A stretch of DNA of 64,000 nt from Pseudomonadota bacterium (GCA_038533575.1 JBCAYL010000004.1:1-64000); one strand, 5' to 3'; shown: positions 1 to 7,753, counted from the first letter of the stretch. Notes: generated by a model not told the origin, from the sequence alone. Translations and numbers: made by a program.

Positions 1-105
1 GTTGAGCTGATCGCGCCGATCGCGATGGAAAACGGCCTCCGCTTCGCCATCCGCGAAGGCGGCCGCACCGTCGGCGCCGGTGTTGTATCGAGCATCATTG
101 AATGA
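1..105 (+). CDS. tuf: Elongation factor Tu, 3' end only
   Basis: Frame 1 opens at the window edge and runs 34 codons to TGA at 103-105. It encodes the characteristic C-terminus of EF-Tu (…[18 protein letters not shown]…), the last strand of domain III. The GTPase domain and domain II lie upstream of the window. EF-Tu delivers aminoacyl-tRNA to the ribosome, and a tuf copy directly before rpsJ is the normal str-S10 junction. The stop codon sits in the loop of an 11-bp hairpin at 88-115. Confidence 0.93.
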   Translation, partial: VELIAPIAMENGLRFAIREGGRTVGAGVVSSIIE

Positions 106-115
106 TGATGCTCGA
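88..115 (+). other. Perfect hairpin enclosing the tuf stop codon
   Basis: Bases 88-98 (TCGAGCATCAT) pair perfectly with 105-115 around the 6-nt loop 99-104; the TGA at 103-105 lies at the loop edge. No T-run follows, so it is not a standard intrinsic terminator. It may protect the tuf mRNA 3' end, act as a processing site, or dampen readthrough into rpsJ. The structure is seen directly; the role is inferred. Confidence 0.6.
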
Positions 116-261
116 GGTGAGTGGCAGGGGCTTCCGCAAGGAAGCTCCCGAGAACTCACACGGCGCAGAATAAAGTAAGGGGGCTGGCCACGAACCAGCC
201 CCTCAATAACGAAGGTTCGACGTGGGCGGGAGCCGTCCACCTCTCAACGAAAGGAAACAAG
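106..261 (+). promoter_or_regulatory. tuf-rpsJ leader (S10 operon leader)
   Basis: This 156-nt gap is long for the str-S10 junction. It contains an 8-bp hairpin, 180-187 (GGGGCTGG) with 195-202, and a second weaker hairpin 222-228 with 234-240 that uses one G-U pair. The rpsJ ribosome binding site AAAGG is at 250-254. An untranslated S10 leader in this position regulates the operon in other bacteria, but no L4-type leader fold could be recognised here. Confidence 0.35.
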
Positions 262-573
262 ATGGCCGCTAGCCAGACCATTCGCATCCGGCTCAAGGCG
301 TTCGATTACCGCGTTCTCGATGCGAGCACGCAGGAAATCCTGAACACCGCCAAGCGCACCGGTGCGCAAGTGCGGGGCCCGATCCCGCTCCCCAACAAGA
401 TCGAGCGGTTCACCGTTCTGCGTGGCCCCCACGTGGACAAGAAGAGCCGTGACCAGTTCGAGATCCGCACCCACAAGCGGCTTCTCGACATCGTCGATCC
501 GACGCCGCAGACCGTGGACGCGCTCATGAAGCTCGACCTCGCCGCCGGCGTCGACGTGCAAATCTCGGTGTAA
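262..573 (+). CDS. rpsJ: 30S ribosomal protein S10
   Basis: This 103-residue protein matches S10 along its whole length, including the [15 protein letters not shown]-terminus and the [14 protein letters not shown] loop that reaches into the 30S head. S10 also binds NusB in antitermination. The start was placed at the ATG at 262, behind AAAGGAAACAAG. A longer in-frame extension back to 121 carries no S10 sequence and runs through leader hairpins, so it was rejected. It is the first gene of the S10 operon, 12 nt before rplC. Confidence 0.97.
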   Translation: MAASQTIRIRLKAFDYRVLDASTQEILNTAKRTGAQVRGPIPLPNKIERFTVLRGPHVDKKSRDQFEIRTHKRLLDIVDPTPQTVDALMKLDLAAGVDVQISV

Positions 574-585
574 GGGAGGCCTCAC

Positions 586-1458
586 ATGCTACGCTCTGGC
601 GTTATCGCAAAGAAAGTGGGGATGACCCGCATCTTCCAGGAAGATGGCAAGCAGGTCCCCGTCACGGTGCTTCAGCTCGACAACCTCCAGGTCGTCGCGC
701 AGCGCACCGCCGAGAAAGACGGCTACTCCGCCGTTCAGCTCGGTGCAGGCACGGCCAAGGCCAAGCGCACCTCCGCCCCCTTGCGCGGCCATTTCGCCGC
801 CGCCAAGGTGGAGCCGAAGCGCAAGGTCGCGGAGTTCCGCGTGGCCCCCGAAAACCTCATCGAAGTGGGCGAGGAGATCATCGCCGACCATTACTTCGAG
901 GGGCAGTTCGTGGACGTCACCGGCACCTCCATCGGTAAGGGCTTCGCGGGCGCGATGAAGCGGCACAATTTCGGGGGCCTTCGCGCCTCCCACGGTGTGT
1001 CGATCTCCCACCGCTCCCACGGCTCCACCGGCCAGTGTCAGGACCCCGGCAAGGTCTTCAAGGGCAAGAAGATGGCCGGCCACATGGGCGCGGCTCGCGT
1101 GACCACACAGAACCTGCAGGTCATCAAGACCGACAGCGACCGCGGCCTCATCATGGTCAAGGGCGCCGTCCCGGGCTCCAAAGGCGGCTGGGTGACGATC
1201 AAGGACGCGGTGAAAAAGCCCACGCCCGAGAACGTAATCCTGCCCGCGGCGCTCATGAGCTCCAAGCGCGAGGCCCAGAAGGCCGCCGAGGAAGCCGCCG
1301 CCGCCGCCGAAGCCGAAGCCCGCGCCGCCGAGGAGGCGCGCCTCGCAGAGGAGGCCGCCGCCCAGGAGGCCGCGCTGCAGGAAGCCGAGGCGCAGATCGC
1401 CGAAGAAAACTCGGAGACGGACAATTCCGAACCCGAAAAGAAGGAAGGTGACGAATAA
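586..1458 (+). CDS. rplC: 50S ribosomal protein L3 with acidic Ala/Glu tail
   Basis: L3 organises the 3' end of 23S rRNA near the peptidyl transferase centre. The conserved body covers about residues 1-220, including [10 protein letters not shown] near the N-terminus and the central loop around [11 protein letters not shown] that enters the ribosome core. Residues about 225-290 form a low-complexity Ala/Glu-rich tail, making the protein 290 aa where bacterial L3 is usually 205-240. The tail is likely a charged helix on the surface. The stop overlaps the rplD start by one base (TAATG). Confidence 0.97.
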   Translation: MLRSGVIAKKVGMTRIFQEDGKQVPVTVLQLDNLQVVAQRTAEKDGYSAVQLGAGTAKAKRTSAPLRGHFAAAKVEPKRKVAEFRVAPENLIEVGEEIIADHYFEGQFVDVTGTSIGKGFAGAMKRHNFGGLRASHGVSISHRSHGSTGQCQDPGKVFKGKKMAGHMGAARVTTQNLQVIKTDSDRGLIMVKGAVPGSKGGWVTIKDAVKKPTPENVILPAALMSSKREAQKAAEEAAAAAEAEARAAEEARLAEEAAAQEAALQEAEAQIAEENSETDNSEPEKKEGDE

Positions 1459-2075
1459 TGAAACTCGACGTCATCAAACTGGACGGCGGCAAGGCCGGCT
1501 CCGTGGAGCTCGACGAGGCCCTTTTCGGCCTCGAGCCCCGCGCCGACATCCTGCACCGCGTCGTCCGCTGGCAGCGCAACAAGGCGCAGCAGGGCACCCA
1601 CAAGGTCAAGACGCGGTCGGAGACGTCCTACTCCACCAAGAAGATCTATCGCCAGAAGGGCACCGGCGGCGCACGCCACGGTGACCGCAACGCGCCGATC
1701 TTCCGCAAGGGGGGCATCTACAAGGGCCCGACGCCGCGCTCCCACGCCCATGACCTGCCGAAGAAGTTCCGCAAGCTCGGGCTCATGCACGCGCTCTCGG
1801 CCAAGGCCAAGGAAGGCGCGATCGTGATCCTCGACGCGGCCGAAGCCGACGGCAAGACGGGCGCGCTGGCAAAGCAGGTGAGGAACCTCGGCTGGAAGCG
1901 CGCGCTCGTCATCGACGGCGCGGAGGTCAACGAGGGCTTCGCCCAGGCATCGCGCAACATCGAGGGGCTCGACATCCTGCCGTCCATGGGCGCCAACGTC
2001 ATGGACATCCTGAAACGCGACACGCTGGTGCTGACAAAGGCCGGTGTCGAAGCTCTGGAGGCCCGCCTGAAATGA
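1458..2075 (+). CDS. rplD: 50S ribosomal protein L4
   Basis: This 205-residue protein has the L4 extended loop ([21 protein letters not shown], about residues 60-85) that lines the peptide exit tunnel, followed by the globular domain. L4 is an autogenous repressor of the S10 operon in enterobacteria; whether that holds here is unknown. The start overlaps the rplC stop by 1 nt and the stop overlaps the rplW start by 4 nt, so translation is coupled. Confidence 0.97.
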   Translation: MKLDVIKLDGGKAGSVELDEALFGLEPRADILHRVVRWQRNKAQQGTHKVKTRSETSYSTKKIYRQKGTGGARHGDRNAPIFRKGGIYKGPTPRSHAHDLPKKFRKLGLMHALSAKAKEGAIVILDAAEADGKTGALAKQVRNLGWKRALVIDGAEVNEGFAQASRNIEGLDILPSMGANVMDILKRDTLVLTKAGVEALEARLK

Positions 2076-2368
2076 GCGCTGCAGCCAACCACTACGACGT
2101 GATCCGCAGGCCGCTGGTCACCGAGAAGACCACCATGGCGTCCGAGCACGGCGCCGTCGTGTTCGAGGTCGACATTGCGTCCACCAAGCCGCAGATCAAG
2201 GAGGCCGTGGAGGCCGTCTTCGGCGTGAAGGTGAAGGCGGTGAACACGACCATCACGAAGGGCAAGTCAAAGCGCTTCCGCGGCCGCCCCGGCACGAGGA
2301 AGGACGTGAAGAAGGCCTACGTGACCCTCGAAGAGGGCAACACGATCGACGTGACCACCGGCCTCTGA
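2072..2368 (+). CDS. rplW: 50S ribosomal protein L23
   Basis: This 98-residue L23 starts with the typical [16 protein letters not shown] segment. L23 sits at the exit tunnel and is the docking site for trigger factor and SRP (ffh is at 56515). ATGA overlaps the rplD stop. A strong intrinsic terminator follows at 2405, so the first S10 unit appears to end here, although rplB normally follows directly. Confidence 0.97.
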   Translation: MSAAANHYDVIRRPLVTEKTTMASEHGAVVFEVDIASTKPQIKEAVEAVFGVKVKAVNTTITKGKSKRFRGRPGTRKDVKKAYVTLEEGNTIDVTTGL

Positions 2369-2404
2369 TCGCAGGGCCCCGGGCCCGCGCAGACAAGACA
2401 GGAG

Positions 2405-2436
2405 AGGCCCCGCCGAAAGGTGGGGCCTTTTCCTTT
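2405..2436 (+). terminator. Intrinsic terminator after rplW
   Basis: A 10-bp stem (AGGCCCCGCC at 2405-2414 with 2419-2428, one G-U pair) is closed by a GAAA tetraloop and followed by TTTTCCTTTCT. It should end transcripts of rpsJ-rplCDW before the inserted accessory segment. Confidence 0.85.
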
Positions 2437-2586
2437 CTCCTTGACCGGACGCGCGTGGGAGCGCATAGCGCCCCTGCTACGTTACCCCATCGACCCTTCT
2501 CCGTTATCCGGCGTTCGGCACTCGATTGTGACTGACAACGCCACGCTGCCGCATCCCGCGGGCAGGACTGATATAGGAGAGACGGC

Positions 2587-2793
2587 ATGCCCACTGGCAC
2601 CGTGAAATGGTTCAACACCGATAAAGGCTACGGCTTCATCGCGCCCGAAGGCGGCGGCAAGGACGTCTTCGTCCACATCCGCGCGGTCGAGCGCTCCGGC
2701 CTCACCGGCCTCGCCGACAACCAGAAAGTCAGCTACGAGCTCGAAGCCGGCCGCGACGGCCGCGAAAGCGCCGGGTCGCTGGAGCTGCTGTAA
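2587..2793 (+). CDS. Cold-shock domain protein
   Basis: This 68-residue single cold-shock domain protein has both RNA-binding motifs: RNP1 in KGYGFIAP and RNP2 in DVFVHI. Such proteins bind single-stranded RNA/DNA and act as RNA chaperones. The start ATG follows AGGAGAGACGGC. It stands alone between terminators at 2405 and 2812, so it needs its own promoter; a TTGACC at 2441 is the only candidate -35 noticed and its -10 is poor. Its last 139 bases recur at 3419-3557. Confidence 0.92.
   Translation: MPTGTVKWFNTDKGYGFIAPEGGGKDVFVHIRAVERSGLTGLADNQKVSYELEAGRDGRESAGSLELL
2655..2793 (+). repeat. 139-bp direct repeat, first copy (3' end of csp)
   Basis: Bases 2655-2793 match 3419-3557 with only three differences read by eye (C/T at offset 11, C/T in a GGC/GGT codon, A/G in CAG/CGG). 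Both copies end exactly at the same TAA. The parDE pair lies between the copies, so the repeats bracket a 625-bp segment. Confidence 0.9.
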
Positions 2794-2811
2794 GCTGCCG
2801 AAATGCTTTGG

Positions 2812-2839
2812 AAAGGCCCTGCCGAGAGGTGGGCCTTTT
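2812..2839 (+). terminator. Terminator between csp and convergent parE
   Basis: AAAGGCCC (2812-2819) pairs with GGGCCTTT (2831-2838), extended by GCC/GGT around a GAGA loop with one bulged base, and is followed by TTTTC. The stop codon of the convergent toxin gene overlaps its 3' edge at 2839-2841, so both genes end on this structure. Confidence 0.75.
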
Positions 2840-3141
2840 CAGTTTGTGAACTCGGCTTGCCAGTCTCGGCGGATGTGCAGCACCCGCATGATGAGCAGTT
2901 GGCCCTCCATCACACGATAGATCACATGGTGCTTTCCGCTTTGGTAGAGGCGGATTGGTGGCTGAAACTCGGTCCGCTCGCGACAGATCTCCGGATTGTT
3001 CGAGAGCCGCGAGAAGGCGGCATGCAAGCTCATGATGTAGCTATCCGCCTGAGCCACCGACCATTCCCGTGCCGTGTAGAGCCAGATGTCGTCGAGGTCG
3101 TCATCCGCCCGCGGGCGAATGACGATGGACAGATCAGACAC
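2839..3141 (-). CDS. parE: ParE/RelE-superfamily toxin
   Basis: This 100-residue protein has the ParE layout: N-terminal strand IVIRPRADDDLDDIW, two helices (…ADSYIMSLHAAFSRLSNNP), then RLYQSGKHHVIYRV and a C-terminal ILHIR-like strand (MRVLHIRRDW). ParE toxins inhibit DNA gyrase, while RelE members cleave mRNA; the sequence leans to ParE. It is encoded antisense to the ribosomal operon. Its start overlaps the parD stop by 8 nt, the usual antitoxin-first arrangement that keeps the antitoxin in excess. Confidence 0.85.
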   Translation of the reverse strand: MSDLSIVIRPRADDDLDDIWLYTAREWSVAQADSYIMSLHAAFSRLSNNPEICRERTEFQPPIRLYQSGKHHVIYRVMEGQLLIMRVLHIRRDWQAEFTN

Positions 3142-3376
3142 GATGCTTGGCGTGCATCCGCTTCAGGAACTCATCTGGGTCCCAAGGCTGCGCCGGGCCG
3201 CTCGCCTCCGCCTCATCCACGAGCGCCTGCAACTCCGCAATCGCCTGCTGCCGCTCCTGGTCCTGCCGGATCAGGTGGCGGACATAGTCGCTCGCATTGG
3301 AAAACTTCCCATCCTCAGACTGCGCCTCGACGAAGGCTTTCATCTGGTCGGGAAGGGAGACGTTCATTGTGGCCAT
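3134..3376 (-). CDS. parD: ParD-family antitoxin
   Basis: This 80-residue ribbon-helix-helix protein opens with MATMNVSLPDQMKAFVE and the …NASDYVRHLIRQDQER helix typical of ParD/CopG antitoxins. The N-terminus should dimerise and bind an operator in its own promoter; the acidic C-terminus (AEASGPAQPWDPDEFLKRM) should wrap the toxin. The promoter must lie in the roughly 40 bp between its start and the csp fragment at 3419, which leaves little room. No palindromic operator was resolved there. Confidence 0.85.
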   Translation of the reverse strand: MATMNVSLPDQMKAFVEAQSEDGKFSNASDYVRHLIRQDQERQQAIAELQALVDEAEASGPAQPWDPDEFLKRMHAKHRV

Positions 3377-3418
3377 GGTGGGAATCTGGGGCGGATGGCA
3401 AAGTTTGTCAAGCGACTA

Positions 3419-3557
3419 CGGCAAGGATGTCTTCGTCCACATCCGCGCGGTCGAGCGCTCCGGTCTCACCGGCCTCGCCGACAACCGGAAAGTCAGCTAC
3501 GAGCTCGAAGCCGGCCGCGACGGCCGCGAAAGCGCCGGGTCGCTGGAGCTGCTGTAA
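3419..3557 (+). pseudogene. 3' fragment of the cold-shock gene
   Basis: This is the second copy of the 139-bp repeat. It encodes the RNP2 strand DVFVHIRAVERSG to the C-terminus in an open frame but lacks the first 22 codons, including the RNP1 motif, and has no ATG, GTG or ribosome binding site at its own start. An in-frame start at 3297 lies antisense within parD and is not credible. It is a remnant of a tandem csp duplication or of an insertion event. Confidence 0.75.
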
Positions 3558-3576
3558 TCTGAAGTATCCCTTGAGA

Positions 3577-3606
3577 AGGGCCGAAGCGACGCTCGGCCCT
3601 CTTTTA
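3577..3606 (+). terminator. Intrinsic terminator after the csp fragment
   Basis: AGGGCCGA (3577-3584) pairs with TCGGCCCT (3593-3600), followed by CTTTTA. It differs in sequence from the terminator after the intact csp gene, suggesting the fragment once belonged to a separate csp paralogue with its own terminator. Confidence 0.7.
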
Positions 3607-3731
3607 CGGGTCGTTTTACGCGATCTCATAAGCGTGACGCCCGTTTATCGCAAAAGAAATGGAGGGTTCTAATCTTTACAGTTGTTCGCAGTATGTTCAC
3701 CCTTCGTCAAGCGCCGGAAGGAGGACCGCCT

Positions 3732-4418
3732 GTGGAAATAGAACAGGTGATTGAGCTAGCGGAATGGTTCGAACGTTCGCTGGCAGACATCGAAACCCAG
3801 TACGAGGCCTTGGTCTCAGTGCTTCAAAATAACTCTCAGCATCCCAACCAACAGCCGGTCTCCCAGCCTCTCAAGGACTTAATGCGAGAGCTCTCAGATA
3901 TGACGACCTCAGAGCTTTCTACCATGCAAATCCACGTCTTGGAGCAACTGGATGTGGCACACCTCGTCGGTCGTGCAGGCAAGGATTGGGTGCGAAGAAA
4001 GGTTCAGTCGACAACCTTTGATCCAGCAACAACATTTCAAACGATCAAAGAAGGCCTAAGTGACCTTCAGCAGGCTAGGACAAAACTGAAATCGCTGAAG
4101 TCCGCCGCGATTCAAATTGGGTTTTCATCCCGAGCGTCCGGCGAAGGGTCTTCTCCTTATGTGCTTAGTGTAGTTTTTCAAAATGATGCATCAATCGAGA
4201 CGATGCAAGAATGGAAGCGATCGGCCTCTGACTGGGAGTTAATTGTTGCCGGAGCGGCGGAGGTGGCGGGCGAAAAGTCCAGCGATGTTTCCGTCGTGGG
4301 GGCACAGAATGGCTCGATCATTTTGACACTTAGCGCAGCGCCAATTGTTACTAAAATTCTGGCCACAATTTCTAAGCACATTGCGAGCATGGCCAACGAC
4401 TACCTCGATTTCCAATAA
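3732..4418 (+). CDS. Hypothetical protein, helical N-terminus
   Basis: I do not recognise this family. The GTG at 3732 was chosen because GGAAGGAGG ends 6-7 bases upstream; an upstream in-frame ATG at 3693 would add 13 residues and has no ribosome binding site. The 228-residue product starts with acidic helices (VIELAEWFERSLADIE) and has a central Gln/Lys-rich helical part. It ends in an alternating hydrophobic block (SVVGAQNGSIILTLS) with a helix suggesting one buried or membrane-associated segment. AT content and codon use (AAT, TTT, ACA) differ from the ribosomal genes, which supports acquisition. It likely forms an operon with the gene at 4446. Confidence 0.6.
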   Translation: MEIEQVIELAEWFERSLADIETQYEALVSVLQNNSQHPNQQPVSQPLKDLMRELSDMTTSELSTMQIHVLEQLDVAHLVGRAGKDWVRRKVQSTTFDPATTFQTIKEGLSDLQQARTKLKSLKSAAIQIGFSSRASGEGSSPYVLSVVFQNDASIETMQEWKRSASDWELIVAGAAEVAGEKSSDVSVVGAQNGSIILTLSAAPIVTKILATISKHIASMANDYLDFQ

Positions 4419-4445
4419 AAGCGCGAGGAGCTAGAGAAGTCCCGT

Positions 4446-4790
4446 ATGATGTCGCAGGCCATTCGCGAAGATCTTCAACGCCAAGAGAACAAGCGAAAAA
4501 GCGAGGGAAAAAAGAAGATACTTGAGGACATCAAGAAAATGGCACCAGGGGCTTCGAAAGAGAAACTAGCGAAGCTTCAGAAAGGCATTGATAAACACAT
4601 ATCTTTTTCAGAAGCCGGAGGTGATGTGGATTACGTTCTGCCACCCAGCTTGAGTGCCGACGAAGCAGATAAAGAAATCAGCGAGGTCGTGGAAGAGCTG
4701 CGGCAAGTGATTCAAGTCTTACGCGGAGAAAAGCAGCAGATGAGGCTCCTTGAGTACAAGGAAGCGGACGTCGAGGACGACGATGTTTAA
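4446..4790 (+). CDS. Hypothetical charged helical protein
   Basis: This unrecognised 114-residue protein (113 if the second ATG is used) has a very Lys/Glu-rich N-terminal half (REDLQRQENKRKSEGKKK), a short YVLPPSLSAD linker and an acidic helix (ISEVVEELRQVIQVL) ending in EADVEDDDV. It is predicted to be soluble and probably coiled-coil. It starts 27 nt after the 3732-4418 gene on the same strand and shares its lower GC, so the two look like one cassette. No toxin, nuclease or DNA-binding motif is visible. Confidence 0.55.
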   Translation: MMSQAIREDLQRQENKRKSEGKKKILEDIKKMAPGASKEKLAKLQKGIDKHISFSEAGGDVDYVLPPSLSADEADKEISEVVEELRQVIQVLRGEKQQMRLLEYKEADVEDDDV

Positions 4791-4889
4791 GATCCTCTTC
4801 GGAGAATATTGAGCGTCTATCGCCCTAGACACCCCACCCACCCCCTGCTACACGCCCCCATCTCGTGGCGGCCTCGGATTCTCCGGGGC

Positions 4890-4940
4890 CTCTGAGTTTT
4901 GTACAAAATGCCCATTTGGGCTCTGAGATTTGTACAAAAC
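4890..4940 (+). promoter_or_regulatory. Tandem palindromic operator upstream of rplB
   Basis: CTCTGAG-T-TTTGTACAAAA at 4890-4908 and CTCTGAG-A-TTTGTACAAAA at 4921-4939 are direct repeats with a 31-bp period. Each contains a palindrome: a perfect 12-mer TTTTGTACAAAA at 4897-4908 and a 10-mer TTTGTACAAA at 4929-4938. The centres are 31 bp apart, about three helical turns, so two dimers would bind the same DNA face. The binding protein is unknown; a dimeric regulator of GntR, TetR or similar type is inferred. Confidence 0.6.
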
Positions 4941-5040
4941 GAGACAAACCGGGGACCTTCGGGGCCCTATACTCCGCCGGGCCTGCCCGGCTTACATAGC
5001 CCCGGGCAACCGGGGTGTCTGAAAACGGAAGACAGTTAAC
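4941..5040 (+). promoter_or_regulatory. Candidate rplB promoter and leader
   Basis: TATACT at 4968-4973 is a good -10 but no clear -35 sits 17 bp upstream, where the sequence is CAAACC. Weak -35 promoters often need an activator, and the operator pair lies at about -75 and -45. The leader has a hairpin with CCCCGG (5000-5005) and CCGGGG (5010-5015) closed by a GCAA tetraloop, then GGAAGA before the rplB ATG. Confidence 0.4.
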
Positions 5041-5883
5041 ATGGCACTCAAGTCGTACAAGCCGACGACGCCGGGCCAGCGTGGGCTGGTTCTGATCGAC
5101 CGTTCGGAGCTGTGGAAGGGGCGTCCTGTCAAGGCGCTCACGGAAGGCCTCACCAAGAATGGTGGCCGTAACAACACCGGACGGATCACGATGCGCCGCA
5201 AGGGCGGGGGCGCGAAGCGTCTCTATCGGATCGTCGATTTCAAGCGGACAAAACATGATGTTACGGCCACGGTCGTGCGCATCGAGTATGACCCGAACCG
5301 CACCGCGTTCATCGCGCTCCTGAAGTACGAGGACGGCGAACAGGCCTATATCCTCGCGCCCCAGCGCATCGCCATCGGCGATCAGGTCGTGGCCGGTCAG
5401 AAGGTCGATATCAAGCCCGGCAACGCGATGCCGTTCCAGGGCATGCCCATCGGCACGATCGTCCACAATATCGAGCTGAAGCCCGGCAAAGGCGGCCAGA
5501 TCGCCCGCGCGGCAGGCACCTACGCCCAGTTCGTCGGCCGCGACGGCGGCTACGCGCAGATCCGGCTCAGCTCCGGCGAGCTCCGCCTCGTGCGCCAGGA
5601 ATGCATGGCCACGGTGGGCGCGGTCTCGAACCCGGACAATTCCAATCAGAACTTCGGCAAGGCCGGTCGCAACCGCCACAAGGGCATCCGCCCCTCCGTG
5701 CGTGGTGTCGTGATGAACCCGGTCGATCACCCCCATGGTGGTGGTGAGGGCCGGACCTCCGGTGGCCGTCACCCCGTCTCGCCCTGGGGCCAGCCCACCA
5801 AGGGCAAGCGCACCCGCAACAAGAACAAGGCCAGCCAGAAGCTCATCATCCGCTCGCGGCACGCCAAGAAGAAGGGGCGGTAA
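5041..5883 (+). CDS. rplB: 50S ribosomal protein L2
   Basis: This 280-residue L2 has both OB/SH3-like domains and the C-terminal signature around [13 protein letters not shown], whose histidine is near the peptidyl transferase centre and is needed for subunit association. It begins a run of closely packed genes with rpsS (3-nt gap), rplV (3 nt), rpsC (1-nt overlap) and rplP. In this genome it is separated from rplW by a 2.7-kb accessory segment and should have its own promoter. Confidence 0.97.
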   Translation: MALKSYKPTTPGQRGLVLIDRSELWKGRPVKALTEGLTKNGGRNNTGRITMRRKGGGAKRLYRIVDFKRTKHDVTATVVRIEYDPNRTAFIALLKYEDGEQAYILAPQRIAIGDQVVAGQKVDIKPGNAMPFQGMPIGTIVHNIELKPGKGGQIARAAGTYAQFVGRDGGYAQIRLSSGELRLVRQECMATVGAVSNPDNSNQNFGKAGRNRHKGIRPSVRGVVMNPVDHPHGGGEGRTSGGRHPVSPWGQPTKGKRTRNKNKASQKLIIRSRHAKKKGR

Positions 5884-5886
5884 TCC

Positions 5887-6165
5887 ATGTCACGCTCTGT
5901 ATGGAAAGGCCCTTTCGTGGACAGCTATGTCCTCAAGAAGGCCGAGAAGGCTCGCGAGAGCGGGCGCAATGAAGTCATCAAGATCTGGTCCCGTCGCTCG
6001 ACGATCCTGCCCCAGTTCGTGGGCCTGACGTTCGGCGTCTACAACGGCAAGAAGCACGTCCCTGTGCTCGTCTCCGAGGAGATGATCGGCCAGAAGTTCG
6101 GTGAATACTCCCCGACGCGCACCTACTATGGGCACGCCGCGGACAAGAAAGCGAAGCGGAAGTAA
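5887..6165 (+). CDS. rpsS: 30S ribosomal protein S19
   Basis: This 92-residue S19 shows the whole family pattern: SVWKGPFVD at the N-terminus, the [13 protein letters not shown] core and [21 protein letters not shown] at the basic C-terminus, which contacts 16S rRNA in the 30S head with S13. It begins 3 nt after the rplB stop and ends 3 nt before rplV. Confidence 0.97.
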   Translation: MSRSVWKGPFVDSYVLKKAEKARESGRNEVIKIWSRRSTILPQFVGLTFGVYNGKKHVPVLVSEEMIGQKFGEYSPTRTYYGHAADKKAKRK

Positions 6166-6168
6166 GTC

Positions 6169-6549
6169 ATGGGCAAGGAAAAGAACCCCCGCCGCGTGGC
6201 CGAAAACGAAGCCATGGCGAAAACGCGCATGCTTCGCACGAGCCCGCAGAAACTGAACCTGGTGGCCGCCATGATCCGCGGCAAGAAGGTGGAAAAGGCC
6301 CTCACGGACCTGACCTTCTCGAAAAAGCGGATCGCGGTTGACGTGAAGAAGTGCCTTCAGTCGGCCATCGCCAACGCCGAGAACAACCACAACCTGGATG
6401 TCGACGAGCTCGTCGTCGCCGAGGCCTGGGTGGGCAAGAACCTGACGATGAAGCGCGGCCGTCCGCGCGCCCGGGGCCGCTTTGGCCGCATCATCAAGCC
6501 GTTCTCGGAACTCACCATCAAGGTGCGCCAGATCGAGGAGCAAGCCTAA
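6169..6549 (+). CDS. rplV: 50S ribosomal protein L22
   Basis: This 126-residue L22 carries the [13 protein letters not shown]-terminal region and the long beta-hairpin around [15 protein letters not shown], which lines the peptide exit tunnel and is the usual site of macrolide-resistance changes; it looks intact. The stop shares one base with the rpsC start. Confidence 0.97.
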   Translation: MGKEKNPRRVAENEAMAKTRMLRTSPQKLNLVAAMIRGKKVEKALTDLTFSKKRIAVDVKKCLQSAIANAENNHNLDVDELVVAEAWVGKNLTMKRGRPRARGRFGRIIKPFSELTIKVRQIEEQA

Positions 6550-7256
6550 TGGGACATAAAGTAAACCCCGTGGGGATGCGTCTACAGGTCAACCGCACCT
6601 GGGACAGCCGCTGGTACGCGGACACCAAGGATTACGGTGACCTCCTGCTCGAGGATCTCAAGATCCGCGATTTCATCAAGGAAGAGTGCAAGCAGGCGGG
6701 CGTCAGCCGCGTGATCATCGAGCGGCCGCACAAGAAGTGCCGCGTGACGATCCACACGGCGCGCCCCGGCGTGATCATCGGCAAGAAGGGCGCCGATATC
6801 GAGACGCTGCGCAAGAAGGTCGCGAACATGACCGACAGCGAGCTGCACCTCAACATCGTCGAAGTCCGGAAGCCCGAGCTCGACGCGCAGCTGGTGGCCG
6901 AGTCCATCGCGCAGCAGCTCGAGCGTCGCGTGTCCTTCCGGCGTGCCATGAAGCGCGGCGTGCAGAACGCGATGCGCATGGGTGCCCTCGGCATCCGCGT
7001 GAACGTGGCCGGCCGCCTTGGCGGTGCGGAGATCGCGCGGACGGAGTGGTATCGTGAGGGCCGCGTACCGCTTCACACCCTGCGTGCCGACATCGACTAT
7101 GCGCTGGCCGAAGCCGTGACGCCCTATGGCATCATCGGCGTGAAGGTCTGGATCTTCAAAGGCGAGATCATGGAGCATGATCCGTCCGCACGGGATCGCA
7201 AGGCGCAAGAGCTTCAGGATGGTCCTGCACCGCGCGGTGCCGGCGGCCGTCGCTGA
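6549..7256 (+). CDS. rpsC: 30S ribosomal protein S3
   Basis: The ATG at 6549 begins the invariant [12 protein letters not shown]; the upstream in-frame extension lies inside rplV and is not used. The 235-residue protein contains the KH domain with [11 protein letters not shown] and the C-terminal S3 domain including [21 protein letters not shown]3 forms part of the mRNA entry site and helicase of the 30S subunit. rplP follows after 15 nt. Confidence 0.97.
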   Translation: MGHKVNPVGMRLQVNRTWDSRWYADTKDYGDLLLEDLKIRDFIKEECKQAGVSRVIIERPHKKCRVTIHTARPGVIIGKKGADIETLRKKVANMTDSELHLNIVEVRKPELDAQLVAESIAQQLERRVSFRRAMKRGVQNAMRMGALGIRVNVAGRLGGAEIARTEWYREGRVPLHTLRADIDYALAEAVTPYGIIGVKVWIFKGEIMEHDPSARDRKAQELQDGPAPRGAGGRR

Positions 7257-7271
7257 GGGAGGTAGAGAGAC

Positions 7272-7685
7272 ATGCTACAGCCAAAGCGTACGAAATTCCG
7301 GAAGGCCCATAAGGGCCGCATCCGGGGCGAAGCGAAGGGCGGGTCCGACCTGAACTTCGGCACCTACGGCCTCAAGGCCCTCGAGCCGGAGCGCATCACC
7401 GCGCGCCAGATCGAGGCGGCCCGTCGTGCCATGACGCGCCACATGAAGCGTCAGGGTCGCGTCTGGATCCGCATCTTCCCGGATGTGCCGGTGACGGCCA
7501 AGCCGATCGAAGTGCGGATGGGTAAGGGTAAAGGCTCCGTGGACCGCTGGACCGCGAAGGTGAAGCCCGGCCGCGTGATGTTCGAGATCGACGGCGTGAA
7601 TGATGCCGTCGCGCGCGAGGCCCTGCGCCTGGCGGCGATGAAGCTGCCGATCAAGAGCCGCGTGGTGCTCCGCGAGGACTGGTAA
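7272..7685 (+). CDS. rplP: 50S ribosomal protein L16
   Basis: This 137-residue L16 includes [16 protein letters not shown], the [12 protein letters not shown] loop that approaches the A-site tRNA, and the C-terminal RVVLREDW. The preferred ribosome binding site is GGGAGGTAGAGAGAC. In most bacteria rpmC follows at once; here a GGTGCGC hairpin, a terminator and two accessory genes intervene. Confidence 0.97.
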   Translation: MLQPKRTKFRKAHKGRIRGEAKGGSDLNFGTYGLKALEPERITARQIEAARRAMTRHMKRQGRVWIRIFPDVPVTAKPIEVRMGKGKGSVDRWTAKVKPGRVMFEIDGVNDAVAREALRLAAMKLPIKSRVVLREDW

Positions 7686-7692
7686 ACCGGGC

Positions 7693-7714
7693 GGTGCGCC
7701 CTGCGCACCCTACG
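7693..7714. repeat. GGTGCGC/GCGCACC intergenic hairpin element
   Basis: GGTGCG (7693-7698) and CGCACC (7704-7709) form a hairpin followed by CTACG. Very similar units occur at 13788-13809, inverted at 13822-13843, and at 63030-63053, always in short intergenic gaps. This fits a dispersed REP-like element. Confidence 0.6.
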
Positions 7715-7728
7715 GTGAGAGATGAAAG

Positions 7729-7753
7729 CGCGGCCCCTCGGGGCCGCGTTTTT
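7729..7753 (+). terminator. Intrinsic terminator after rplP
   Basis: CGCGGCCC (7729-7736) pairs with GGGCCGCG (7741-7748) around CTCG and is followed by five T residues. It ends the rplB-rplP transcription unit. Confidence 0.88.

Noticed and set aside
2655-3557. Insertion sequence or composite transposon around parDE
   Set aside because: No transposase, no terminal inverted repeats and no short target duplication were found; the repeats are csp coding sequence.
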